Positions 9,927 to 17,644 are shown, counted from the first letter of the stretch. The stretch: DNA of 64,000 bases from Kluyvera genomosp. 1 (GCF_001266615.1 NZ_LGHZ01000015.1:62001-126000), one strand, 5' to 3'. The notes: generated by a model from the sequence alone, not told the origin. Numbers and translations: made by a program.

Positions 9927-10229
9927 GGTTAACTCCAGCCTTAATGTTCTTTTATGTAGGGAAAAATCAGAAAGCCGATTTAAATTAGACATAAAACAAA
10001 GTATTAGCTGTTTCACTGACAGCGTTAACGTTGTTGAAACATTAATAGCCCGGAATTCACTTTCCATAAGAGAGCGGCATCACACCGCAGAATTACAGTA
10101 AAGTGATGCATAGATTCAGCAGATAATTACATATTAAGCAGCGCGAATTGTCAGACAATTCGCGCTAAATTGGCGCCCGGTTCTCTCAATTAACAGCAAA
10201 GTTAGCCAAAGCGGAAAGGCAGGAAAGGA
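9927..10229. promoter_or_regulatory. araFGH upstream region
   Basis: About 300 bases with no supported gene between araF and the DJ-1-like gene, both on the minus strand. It should hold the araFGH promoter. A TTCCATAAG segment at 10061-10069 resembles the end of an AraC half-site, and TAGC occurs nearby, but I could not fit two well-spaced consensus AraC sites or a good CRP site by eye. A perfect inverted repeat at 10141-10165 is listed separately. Confidence 0.45.
10141..10165. repeat. Perfect 10-bp inverted repeat upstream of araF
   Basis: GCGCGAATTG and CAATTCGCGC flank a five-base centre (TCAGA). It lies 64 bases past the stop codon of the DJ-1-like gene and about 215 bases upstream of araF. 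On neither strand is it followed by a T run, so it could be a 3'-end hairpin of the upstream transcript or an operator. Confidence 0.6.
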
Positions 10230-10787
10230 TTACCAACGATAGTAAATATGATCGGCGTGGTCACGTACCGGTGCTTCATCACCTAACAAACGGGCTGCAA
10301 CGGTAAAGGCAAAATCAAATACGTGGCCAAAACCTTTGCCGCTGATGAGATTGCCGTCTTCAACAACCGGTGCATCAACGTATTCGCCATTCTTCACGTC
10401 CTGCCATAAATCTCCAGAACACACGTAACGACGGCCTTTCAACAGATCATTCCCGGCCAGCACGCGTGCGGCGGCAGAGCAGATTGGGCAGATAAATTTA
10501 TCGGCGGCATCATGAGCTTCAACAAATTTAACCACATCGGGGTTTGCCGCCAGATTGACGCTTCCCTGCGGGCCACCCGGCAGCACGACCGCGTCGTACA
10601 GGGTGTCGAGACGTTCTGCCAGTGTCGCATCCGCCACCATCGGAATATCGTGATAGCTCACAACCGCACGAGATTCAGCGCACGATACCAGTTCAACACC
10701 GATATGCAGACGGCGCAAAATATCGATAGTGACAATGGCTTCCCCTTCTTCAAATCCAGGGGCCAGCAGTACTGCAACCTGTTTCAT
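10230..10787 (-). CDS. DJ-1/PfpI family protein
   Basis: Cytoplasmic protein of the DJ-1/PfpI/YajL superfamily, 185 residues. It shows the N-terminal strand and acidic loop KQVAVLLAPGFEEGEAI, the central strand YDAVVLPGGPQGS and the nucleophile elbow ICPICSAAARVLAG with the probable reactive Cys103. Members act as glyoxalase/deglycase-like enzymes or redox-sensing chaperones; the exact activity here cannot be read from sequence. It is not next to araF in E. coli K-12. A ribosome site (AGGAG) precedes the ATG, and the gene appears to be a single transcription unit. Confidence 0.85.
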   Translation of the reverse strand: MKQVAVLLAPGFEEGEAIVTIDILRRLHIGVELVSCAESRAVVSYHDIPMVADATLAERLDTLYDAVVLPGGPQGSVNLAANPDVVKFVEAHDAADKFICPICSAAARVLAGNDLLKGRRYVCSGDLWQDVKNGEYVDAPVVEDGNLISGKGFGHVFDFAFTVAARLLGDEAPVRDHADHIYYRW

Positions 10788-11418
10788 TTTAACTCCTGTA
10801 AATTCATATCAAGATTGTCCTCCCTGACGATGAAATGGGTGGACGTGCACACGCTAAATGACTGCGAACATAATCCTCTGGGCTGCGACAATCAAAATTG
10901 ATCTAAAACAAAATTAACGCCATTGAGATATTTAGTCTTGCCGCAAAAAAATCGCATATATAAATAAGAATTATAATAACGAGCGCTTATTCATAACAAA
11001 GAAAGCTGATTACGCCTATCCAGCATCTAAATTCGATTAACATTTTAGACATTGATCACATTTTAATATGTACGCAATGCAACAGAATTCCCATATGTTA
11101 ACAGCGCCTTATGAGTATAACCTCAAAGTTACAATCACTATTAATCATGTCATTATGAAAATTTAATATTGAACATTAAGCCAATTCTAATATCTGTTGT
11201 AACGAAACGTAAAAAGAGACTTATAAGAGTTTTCTTGTATCACTTCTGGGGGTATTCTTTTTTAAGACCGGAAGATCATTATATTTCAGGTCATGCATGA
11301 GGACTACAGATAATATATCTGTAATCGCACTCAACGCGGAAATAGCGCATGGTTAGCGGCTATTATGAACTATGCGATGTCTCGCGTATCGTTCCTACCC
11401 AGCAATAAGGATATTCGT
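10788..11418. promoter_or_regulatory. Long AT-rich intergenic region upstream of ftnB
   Basis: About 630 bases with no convincing gene between the divergent DJ-1-like gene and ftnB. It is A/T-rich. A perfect seven-base inverted repeat (TACAGAT/ATCTGTA with a five-base AATAT centre) lies at 11305-11323, about 100 bases before the ftnB start and operator-like in form. No CRP, FNR or Fur box of good quality was seen by eye. Confidence 0.4.
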
Positions 11419-11922
11419 ATGGCAGTTTCGGGAATGGTTCAAAAGCTTAATGCTCAGATGAATCTTGAATTTTATGCATCTAATCATTATTTGCGTTTGA
11501 GCGAGTGGTGCTCAGAACACCGACTGAATGGCACCGCGACGTTTTTACGCTCGCAGGCGCAGTCCAGCGTGACGCAAATGATGCGTGTGTTCGACTATAT
11601 GAAGAAAGCAGGCGCATATCCGGTGGTAAAAGCTTTTGAAGCCAAGGAAGACAAATGCGCAACGCTTGAAGACCTTTTCGTTAAAACCATCAAGGATCAT
11701 GAACAGCGGACGTCAACGCTGTCTGAGCTGACTCAGGAAGCAAAAGTGCTTCAAGACGATAGCACCCTGACTTTCCTGAATACGCTGGAAGAAGAGCAGG
11801 AACAGGATGGTATCTTGCTGAAGACGATTCTGGATGAAGTCCGTAGCGCGCGTAAAGCCGGCCTGTGCATTCAACAAACCGATCAGCATCTGCTGAATAT
11901 CATGACCCATCAACAGCATTAA
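11419..11922 (+). CDS. ftnB: FtnB ferritin-like protein
   Basis: Ferritin-family protein of 167 residues, the same length as E. coli FtnB. The four-helix fold is recognisable, but the ferroxidase centre is incomplete: aligned with FtnA, Glu50 is Ser and His53 is Gln (SSVTQ instead of EEMTH), while Glu17 is kept. E. coli FtnB also lacks these ligands, so this is a property of the subfamily and not local damage. I chose the ATG at [11 protein letters not shown], which has AAGGA upstream and gives the family length. In Salmonella FtnB is linked to Fe-S cluster repair and oxidative stress. Confidence 0.94.
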   Translation: MAVSGMVQKLNAQMNLEFYASNHYLRLSEWCSEHRLNGTATFLRSQAQSSVTQMMRVFDYMKKAGAYPVVKAFEAKEDKCATLEDLFVKTIKDHEQRTSTLSELTQEAKVLQDDSTLTFLNTLEEEQEQDGILLKTILDEVRSARKAGLCIQQTDQHLLNIMTHQQH

Positions 11923-11929
11923 TTTATCC

Positions 11930-11953
11930 AGCAAGGGCGGCCCCGCCCTTGCT
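11930..11953. terminator. Hairpin between convergent ftnB and yecJ
   Basis: Ten-base-pair GC-rich stem (AGCAAGGGCG/CGCCCTTGCT) with a four-base loop, eight bases after the ftnB stop codon. The following plus-strand sequence is only modestly T-rich. It probably terminates ftnB. Confidence 0.6.
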
Positions 11954-11985
11954 ATTCAATCTCTAGAGACAGGTGCCTCCGTTGA

Positions 11986-12237
11986 TTAATGCGCAGCGTC
12001 CTGCGGCGTAAACTTCAGCTCAATTAAGGCGATCGCTTTTTGAATGGCCCGCTGCGTTACCGGATCTGCACCTGCCGGATGAGTAGTAAAATCAATCGAT
12101 TTCAGCTGGGATGCCATCTTGTCACGTACTTCAACCGGAGCGATAACGTCAATGACGTCGAGGATCTGTTTGATAACGAGTTGACAGGCAACCACATCGG
12201 AAACCAGTTCATCGTTAGGGGTAAGGTTCTGAGACAT
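11986..12237 (-). CDS. yecJ: YecJ (DUF2766) protein
   Basis: Small acidic protein of 83 residues, unknown function, matching the enterobacterial YecJ family (begins MSQNLTPND, conserved [17 protein letters not shown] and [16 protein letters not shown]). No signal peptide or membrane segment is visible. A good ribosome site (GGAGC) precedes the ATG. It lies downstream of the azuCR RNA on the same strand, as in E. coli, separated from it by the azuCR terminator. Confidence 0.88.
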   Translation of the reverse strand: MSQNLTPNDELVSDVVACQLVIKQILDVIDVIAPVEVRDKMASQLKSIDFTTHPAGADPVTQRAIQKAIALIELKFTPQDAAH

Positions 12238-12290
12238 TTTTTTGCTCCTATTTTGCGGAGCGTAATAGTAACCTACTTTTGCAGAAGATA

Positions 12291-12317
12291 AAAAAACCTG
12301 CCGCTGCAGGTTTTTTT
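12291..12317 (-). terminator. azuCR intrinsic terminator
   Basis: Minus-strand stem ACCTGC/GCAGGT with a CGCT-type loop, bordered by A residues upstream and seven T residues downstream, so it works in both directions. It ends the azuCR RNA directly after the azuC stop codon. Confidence 0.85.
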
Positions 12318-12319
12318 AA

Positions 12320-12409
12320 TCAGAACATAGCGCCTGGCGGTACGTCTTTGAATGTCTTGCAGTAGTTTTCAAACATGCTTTTGAGGATTTTACGCATACG
12401 CTGTTTCAT
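12320..12409 (-). CDS. azuC: AzuC small membrane-associated protein
   Basis: A 29-residue open frame inside the AzuCR RNA. It begins MKQRMRKILKSMF and ends KTFKDVPPGAMF, nearly the same as the 28-residue E. coli AzuC (MKLRKILKSMF...). AzuC is a basic amphipathic peptide that associates with the inner membrane and increases glycerol-3-phosphate dehydrogenase (GlpD) activity in E. coli. The stop codon lies just before the terminator stem. The conserved tail PPGxMF supports real coding. Confidence 0.88.
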   Translation of the reverse strand: MKQRMRKILKSMFENYCKTFKDVPPGAMF

Positions 12410-12491
12410 GGTGATGTTTCCGTTTTTTGTTATGCAGGTGTTATTGTCTACGGACCTATAATATGACTCACGTCACAAAAATCAACCATTC

Positions 12492-12507
12492 TGCGATGCA
12501 AATCACA
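12492..12507 (-). promoter_or_regulatory. Candidate CRP site for azuCR
   Basis: On the minus strand TGTGATTTGCATCGCA matches the CRP consensus TGTGA-N6-TCACA at nine of ten positions. It lies about 48 bases upstream of the predicted azuCR start. Confidence 0.6.
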
Positions 12508-12619
12508 CCAATCTTATTATTTACGTTAAATTTATAAAAATTTTGTTATAGAAATCTACCACTTACAACATCTACAAAAATTTGTAAATATTACGAGTTC
12601 TTTTGATAGGGTAAAAAAG

Positions 12620-14050
12620 ATGAGTGAGCCTCTCCAGGCCCAGGCAACGCGTGGGGTATCCCCTGCGGCGCTGCTTGTGGCCGGTGCATTCTTTATGGAG
12701 TTCCTTGATGGGACGGTGATTGCCACCGCCTTGCCAGATATGGCGAAAACCTTTGGCGTCGAAGCGGTCGATTTGAATATCGGCATCAGCGCCTACCTGA
12801 TAACTCTCGCGGTACTGATTCCTGCGAGCGGATGGATAGCCGACCGCTTCGGTGCCCGCACTATCTTCAGCCTGGCGCTGGCCATCTTTACCGTCTCCTC
12901 CGTGTTTTGCGGCCTGGCCACCAGCGCCCATAGCTTTGTCGCGATGCGTATTTTACAGGGTGTGGGCGGTGCGCTCATGGTTCCGGTTGGCCGTCTCGCC
13001 GTGCTGCGTACAACGCCCAAGCATCTACTGATCACTGCAATTGCCACGCTGACCTGGCCCGCACTCATCGCGCCAATTATCGGGCCACCGCTTGGCGGGT
13101 TTATTACCAGCGTTGCCGACTGGCGTTGGATCTTCTTTATTAACGTCCCGCTGGGCATTATCGCCATCATTCTGGCGCTGCGGATTATCCCGAACATTCG
13201 TGATGATGAACGGCGTCCTTTCGATCTGCCTGGATTCCTGGCCACATCGGTTTCGATGGTCAGTCTGGTCTACGCGATGGAGCTGCTGGGTGCCGAGAAA
13301 ATGCAAAGAGGATTGATTGTTACGCTGCTGCTGATTGGCGGGGTCACGTTCTATTATGCACTGCATCATTTTCGTCGCAGCCCTGCGCCGATGATCCGTA
13401 TGGACGCGCTAAAAGTACCCACTTTTCGAGTAACCATGTACGGCGGCTCACTGTTCCGCGCCTCGATAAGTGCCGTTCCTTTCCTGCTGCCACTGCTTTT
13501 CCAGGTTGGTTTTGGGATGGATCCTTTCCACTCCGGGCTGCTGGTACTGGCGGTGTTCGTGGGCAATCTGACGATTAAGCCAGCCACCACGCCGCTTATC
13601 CGCTGGCTTGGTTTTCGTCGTCTGCTGTTGCTTAACGGTGCGCTCAACGTGCTGGCGCTGGTTGCCTGCGCCTTCCTGACGCCACAGACGCCGGTGTGGG
13701 CGATTATGCTCATCCTCTATCTTGGCGGCGTATTCCGCTCTATTCAGTTCACCGGGGTGAGCACGCTCGCTTTTGCGGACGTCCCTTCCCCGCAGATGAG
13801 CTACGCCAATACTCTATTTAGCACCGCCAGCCAGTTGGCAATCGGGCTGGGTATTACGCTGGGTGCAATTGGTATCCGCATCGGTGAGAAGATAAGCTCA
13901 GCACTGGACTTAAGCGCCATGCCGGGCATTAGCTTCCGCCTTGCCTTTATCTTTATCGCGCTGATTTGCCTTATCGGCATGATTGATACGCTGCACCTGA
14001 CGCGTGATGCGGGAAGTTCGGTATCGAAGAAGGTAAAACAGCCGTCCTGA
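12620..14050 (+). CDS. MFS transporter, DHA2-type drug/H+ antiporter
   Basis: Inner-membrane protein of 476 residues with about fourteen hydrophobic helices, typical of the DHA2 (EmrB/MdtD-like) family. Visible motifs are LDGTVIATALPDMA in helix 1, GWIADRFGARTIF (motif A, loop 2-3) and LQGVGGALMVPVGRL (motif B, helix 4). It resembles E. coli MdtD in layout more than EmrB, and no partner membrane-fusion gene lies beside it. The substrate cannot be inferred. This gene is not at this place in E. coli. A weak ribosome site (AGGG) precedes the ATG. A strong bidirectional terminator follows. Confidence 0.88.
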   Translation: MSEPLQAQATRGVSPAALLVAGAFFMEFLDGTVIATALPDMAKTFGVEAVDLNIGISAYLITLAVLIPASGWIADRFGARTIFSLALAIFTVSSVFCGLATSAHSFVAMRILQGVGGALMVPVGRLAVLRTTPKHLLITAIATLTWPALIAPIIGPPLGGFITSVADWRWIFFINVPLGIIAIILALRIIPNIRDDERRPFDLPGFLATSVSMVSLVYAMELLGAEKMQRGLIVTLLLIGGVTFYYALHHFRRSPAPMIRMDALKVPTFRVTMYGGSLFRASISAVPFLLPLLFQVGFGMDPFHSGLLVLAVFVGNLTIKPATTPLIRWLGFRRLLLLNGALNVLALVACAFLTPQTPVWAIMLILYLGGVFRSIQFTGVSTLAFADVPSPQMSYANTLFSTASQLAIGLGITLGAIGIRIGEKISSALDLSAMPGISFRLAFIFIALICLIGMIDTLHLTRDAGSSVSKKVKQPS

Positions 14051-14055
14051 AAAAC

Positions 14056-14083
14056 AAAAAACCCACGCAAGCGTGGGTTTTTA
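14056..14083. terminator. Bidirectional intrinsic terminator
   Basis: Eight-base-pair stem ACCCACGC/GCGTGGGT with a two-base centre (effectively a four-base loop), with an A-rich run on the left and TTTTT on the right. It separates the convergent MFS and isomerase genes. Confidence 0.88.
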
Positions 14084-14104
14084 TTTTGCCGTTGGCGGAC
14101 TGGC

Positions 14105-14743
14105 TTATGCCAGAACCTCGCGAACAAAAGCTTCGATCTCTTTATTCTGGCAGTTTTCGAAGAAACACTGCTGGAAACGCTGACCGGAAACGGCGGTTTT
14201 CACCAGCTCAGGATCGATAGCGCGCAGGGTATCCAGATAGTTTTCCTTCACGACAGCGGCTTTCACCTGATTCAGAATGCCCGCGTTACGAACCTGCGGC
14301 TCTTTACGCTCTGGTGGGTAACCCTCACCGTTACGGCCGGTGAATGCTTTTTCAAACATGTAACGTACGTTCAGCTCTGCGCCCCAGCCGTAGCCTTTAG
14401 CGAAAGCCAGAGACAGCGCATTCCCGTTATTGATCTGTGCAAACAAGAAAGCATCCGCGGGATCCAGGCAGTAACCACATACCACACCTGGGTGGATATT
14501 CAGAGACATCATTGCGCCCTGGCCGGTACCGCAGCCGGTTACCACGAAGTCTACCGCTTTGGAGTTCAGCAGGATGCTGGCCATAATGCCCAGGTGGATG
14601 TAGGTCAGGTGATGATCGTTTTCATCGGACATGCCCACGTTATACACCGGGAAGCCTTTTTCATCGGCCACGGCTTTTAACTCATGATGAATAGTCGCGT
14701 TTTTGCTGGCCTGGCTATTTTCCATCATCAGTGCAATTTTCAT
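14105..14743 (-). CDS. RpiB/LacA/LacB family sugar-phosphate isomerase
   Basis: Cytoplasmic isomerase of 212 residues, longer than E. coli RpiB (149). The N-terminal Rossmann-like part carries MKIALMMENSQASKN and the catalytic-loop motif VVTGCGTGQGAMM with the likely catalytic Cys71; a C-terminal extension of about 60 residues (FEKAFTGRNGEGYPPE onward) is specific to a longer subfamily. The family interconverts aldose and ketose phosphates. The actual substrate is not recognisable, and no sugar kinase or transporter adjoins it. A ribosome site (AGGAG) precedes the ATG. It is absent from this position in E. coli. Confidence 0.82.
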   Translation of the reverse strand: MKIALMMENSQASKNATIHHELKAVADEKGFPVYNVGMSDENDHHLTYIHLGIMASILLNSKAVDFVVTGCGTGQGAMMSLNIHPGVVCGYCLDPADAFLFAQINNGNALSLAFAKGYGWGAELNVRYMFEKAFTGRNGEGYPPERKEPQVRNAGILNQVKAAVVKENYLDTLRAIDPELVKTAVSGQRFQQCFFENCQNKEIEAFVREVLA

Positions 14744-14959
14744 TCTTTCCTCTCCTGAAAGCTACGCGGGCTCGCCCGCAGTCGGTCGATTACATTACGG
14801 TAACCTTACTACCAGACAAACACACTTTCAAATTTTATGAAAAAACGTTTTGATTTTTACCAATGCGGTCACACTTTTGTTCTCCACCGAATTGATAAAT
14901 CATTACATAAACCGTTAATTATTTACTGTCTACCGGCCAAATGGTCGACTAGACTAGTA

Positions 14960-14984
14960 CAGGGATAGAAAATCCCTGCTTTTT
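14960..14984 (+). terminator. Terminator-like hairpin in the leader of the HD-GYP gene
   Basis: Perfect seven-base-pair stem CAGGGAT/ATCCCTG with a five-base loop, then C and five T residues, on the plus strand, 47 bases before the start codon of the downstream gene. It could be a leader attenuator if the promoter lies upstream, or the promoter may lie between it and the gene. Confidence 0.5.
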
Positions 14985-15030
14985 ATACGCTATTAAATGG
15001 ATTAAATAGTCACTGCAAAGGAACTGACTT

Positions 15031-17217
15031 GTGACACAGAACTGCCGATTTTTTCGACACGGACTGGGTCTCCTTGTTCTACTGACCCTGTTACTCGTTT
15101 GCATGCCCCGCACCCATGCGGTCCCCCCGCAGAAGGTTAAGTCTGCCGCACCGATCCCCGTATGGGTGCTTGATGCCGACAGCTTTGAATTCTGGCGCGA
15201 TAGTCACGGGCAATACCACGGTTTTTACGCTGAGCTGCTTCATGCCATCAATTCACGCTATGGATATAACCTGACCCTGCGTCCGATCGACGGCACGACC
15301 TTTGAACAACGTTTTCACCACCATGATTACGGCCTCTATGCCAGCGTATTGCAAACCAAACGCCATCTGCACAACAATATTTTATCGGCTCGTCTATTTG
15401 ACAACACCATCGTCGCCGCCAGCATAACCCGCCAGGCGAAATCGATTAGCGAGCTTCAAAACACGCGCGCCATTTTTCGCCGCAGCGATCATACCCAGGA
15501 GTTGGTCCAACAGACTTTTCCAGCGCTAAAGTTCCAGCAGATCATTGAAGTGGATAGCAGCAAAGAGGCGTTACAGATCCTTCGTAGCGGCGGCGCGGAT
15601 TTCTACATTAATGAAGACCGTGAAATCGGCAATCCACAGTATTACTACACCATTTCACGTCCGTTTAATTCCCTGCACATTACCGCTTCGTTCGGCCTGA
15701 GTCCGGAGCTGATATATATGCGCAGCAATATCGATCAGCTGATAAACGAATGGCAGCAAAGCGGAAAGCTGCAAGCGCTGGAAGAACAAAGCCAGATTGA
15801 ATTTCTTCGCAACCAGTTGACGGTAAGCGATGAAGAACGCGCCTGGCTGCAGAATAATCATCTGACGATTCAATTACCCAAGAACGAAAGCTTTGCCCCT
15901 ATCATCTGGAAAGACGATAAGGGGTATCACGGTAGCGCCATCAGTATGCTCAACAATCTGCGCGACCTGCTGAACATTAACGTCGACGTTCAGTTCGTTG
16001 ATAACTATATGATCCGAATGCAGAATGAAGGATGGCCCATCCATCTGGCAGACATTATTGATGTGCGTAACGGCGCACAAATGGAGGGATTAGTCGGGCC
16101 ACTCTCTAACTGGTATAACGCCTATTACAACAAGATCGGTCAGCCTTTCATCATTGATGAAGAGCAAGTGCGCCACCAGCGTATTGGCGTCATCAGCGGC
16201 TCCTTCGCCGCCTACTATTTGCGCCAGCGCTTTGGCACCGATGTAACGCTCATCTCTCGCGCCTCGATTGATGAACTGCTGGATGCCATTGATAACAATT
16301 ATATTGATTTCATTCTTGGCGATTTATCATCACTCGAGCAGGCGCTACGCGGCAGCGATCTGTTCCGTGGCGCGCTAAAGGTGGCCGGGCTTACCCATTC
16401 CAGCTACCAGATTGGTACCTGGGTTGACCCCGCTCATCCTCTCTACGCCCTGCTGGCTCAGGTGCACCTCATTTCCAGCTATCGCCACCAGTTGATGCCG
16501 CCCACGAGCGCGGTGGCACCGATGTCGCTAAGCAAAAACGCCCTTCAGATTATCAGCGCAGGGCTTCTGGTTCTGTTGGTTTTTATCCTCAGCATGATGC
16601 TGATGATGTGGCGACACATGAATAAAAATCGTGCCATTAATCGCAGCATTGTCGAAGCCATGGAGACGATTAACCATGTTCACGATGATGAAACCGGCTG
16701 CCATATTCGTCGTGTGGCCGCTTACTGCAGCCTGCTGGCACGTAACCTGAAGCTTCCGCCCAAAACCATTAGGGCCATCGAAACCTACGCTTCGCTTCAC
16801 GATATCGGCAAAATTGCCGTACCTGAGCATATTCTACGGAAAAATGGTCGGCTTACTGAGGATGAGTTCAAGCAAATTCAGCAACATACCATGAAAGGTT
16901 GGCGAATCGTGCAGGGGCTGGTACTGGGATCCGTCGCTGAAAATCTGATTCACTATCATCATGAAAAATGGGATGGCTCAGGGTATCCAGAAGGGTTGGC
17001 CGGTGAGGAGATCCCGATAGAAGCGCGAATTCTGGCGATCGCCGATGTTTATGACGCACTACGCCAAAAACGCGTCTATAAACCGAGCTTCTCACATGAA
17101 GGAGCGTATGAAATTATCGTCAACAACGCGGGCAGTCATTTTGATCCAGTGCTGGTGAAACTCTTTAGCCAGCTGCATCTCCAGTTTCAGGCGATTTATG
17201 ATTCACAAATGGATTAG
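15031..17217 (+). CDS. Membrane HD-GYP cyclic-di-GMP phosphodiesterase with two periplasmic SBP-like domains
   Basis: Predicted sensor phosphodiesterase of 728 residues. Order: signal sequence (about 8-30), solute-binding-type domain 1 (about 40-265), solute-binding-type domain 2 (about 275-485), one membrane helix (about 503-527), cytoplasmic HD-GYP domain (about 540-715). The metal and active-site residues are intact: His558, His590-Asp591 in HDIGK, His619, the HHEKWDGSGYP block at 643-653, and ADVYDAL at 671-677. It should hydrolyse cyclic-di-GMP in response to a periplasmic ligand. The start is GTG with AAGGAA upstream. It runs 52 bases ahead of yecR on the same strand, so the two are probably co-transcribed. 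E. coli K-12 has no canonical HD-GYP protein. The ligand is unknown. Confidence 0.87.
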   Translation: MTQNCRFFRHGLGLLVLLTLLLVCMPRTHAVPPQKVKSAAPIPVWVLDADSFEFWRDSHGQYHGFYAELLHAINSRYGYNLTLRPIDGTTFEQRFHHHDYGLYASVLQTKRHLHNNILSARLFDNTIVAASITRQAKSISELQNTRAIFRRSDHTQELVQQTFPALKFQQIIEVDSSKEALQILRSGGADFYINEDREIGNPQYYYTISRPFNSLHITASFGLSPELIYMRSNIDQLINEWQQSGKLQALEEQSQIEFLRNQLTVSDEERAWLQNNHLTIQLPKNESFAPIIWKDDKGYHGSAISMLNNLRDLLNINVDVQFVDNYMIRMQNEGWPIHLADIIDVRNGAQMEGLVGPLSNWYNAYYNKIGQPFIIDEEQVRHQRIGVISGSFAAYYLRQRFGTDVTLISRASIDELLDAIDNNYIDFILGDLSSLEQALRGSDLFRGALKVAGLTHSSYQIGTWVDPAHPLYALLAQVHLISSYRHQLMPPTSAVAPMSLSKNALQIISAGLLVLLVFILSMMLMMWRHMNKNRAINRSIVEAMETINHVHDDETGCHIRRVAAYCSLLARNLKLPPKTIRAIETYASLHDIGKIAVPEHILRKNGRLTEDEFKQIQQHTMKGWRIVQGLVLGSVAENLIHYHHEKWDGSGYPEGLAGEEIPIEARILAIADVYDALRQKRVYKPSFSHEGAYEIIVNNAGSHFDPVLVKLFSQLHLQFQAIYDSQMD

Positions 17218-17269
17218 CCGACGGATCTAGCGACTATTCAAAGGATTGCCCGCAGTTAAGGGAGCTACA

Positions 17270-17638
17270 ATGAGGTTACGACAGATTGCGCAGAGCGAAT
17301 TGATGAAAAGCCTCATTCTTATCCCCTTCCTGCTGGCACTTTCCGCCTGTTCGGTTCCCCGTGCGGCAAGCGTGAGTGAAGTTGATGCCAATAGCGGTAT
17401 CGTGCGCCTGACCTACGGCCAGGCCATTTTGCAAAACGCCAGAACCGACGACTACATTGCCCGTTCCGAAGCTAATAAAGCCTGCCAGCAAATGGGTTAC
17501 GCTACCGCATTTGCCTACGGCCAGCCGATCACCACCTGTACCACCACCAGCGGCGCACTGTGCCTCAATGAGCACATCACGCTTCAGTATCAGTGCCGCG
17601 GCATCGCCAACGTTCCGGTTTCTACCGCCTATTATTAA
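17270..17638 (+). CDS. yecR: YecR-family lipoprotein
   Basis: Small lipoprotein of 122 residues with a signal sequence ending in the lipobox LSAC, then a soluble domain with four further cysteines (CQQMG, TTCTT, ALCLN, QCRG). It belongs to the YecR-like family of unknown function; E. coli yecR is part of the flagellar regulon. I chose the ATG with the strong AAGGGAG ribosome site. An ATG eleven codons later (MKSLILIPFLLAL) gives a more typical signal peptide and 111 residues, close to the E. coli length, and remains possible. It lies directly downstream of the HD-GYP gene. Confidence 0.85.
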   Translation: MRLRQIAQSELMKSLILIPFLLALSACSVPRAASVSEVDANSGIVRLTYGQAILQNARTDDYIARSEANKACQQMGYATAFAYGQPITTCTTTSGALCLNEHITLQYQCRGIANVPVSTAYY

Positions 17639-17644
17639 TGCCTT

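Larger units (their letters stand above)
12289..12451 (-). ncRNA. azuC: AzuCR dual-function small RNA
   Basis: An RNA of about 160 nt is predicted from a promoter at 12458-12480 (TTGATT, 16 bases, TATTAT) to an intrinsic terminator (ACCTGC/GCAGGT followed by seven T residues on the minus strand, 12291-12317). This matches the size and position of E. coli AzuCR, which encodes the AzuC peptide and also base-pairs with cadA and galE mRNAs. A CRP-like site TGTGA-N6-TCGCA lies upstream at 12492-12507, in keeping with known carbon control of azuCR. Ends are inferred, not measured. Confidence 0.8.

Noticed and set aside
9960-10140. AraC and CRP sites upstream of araF
   Set aside because: Fragments resembling TAGC and TCCATA exist, but not with the spacing of a proper AraC half-site, and no good TGTGA-N6-TCACA was found.
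14988-15011. FlhD4C2 box directly before the HD-GYP gene
   Set aside because: Two half-site-like sequences overlap instead of being 10-12 bases apart, and they are too close to the start codon for an upstream activator site.
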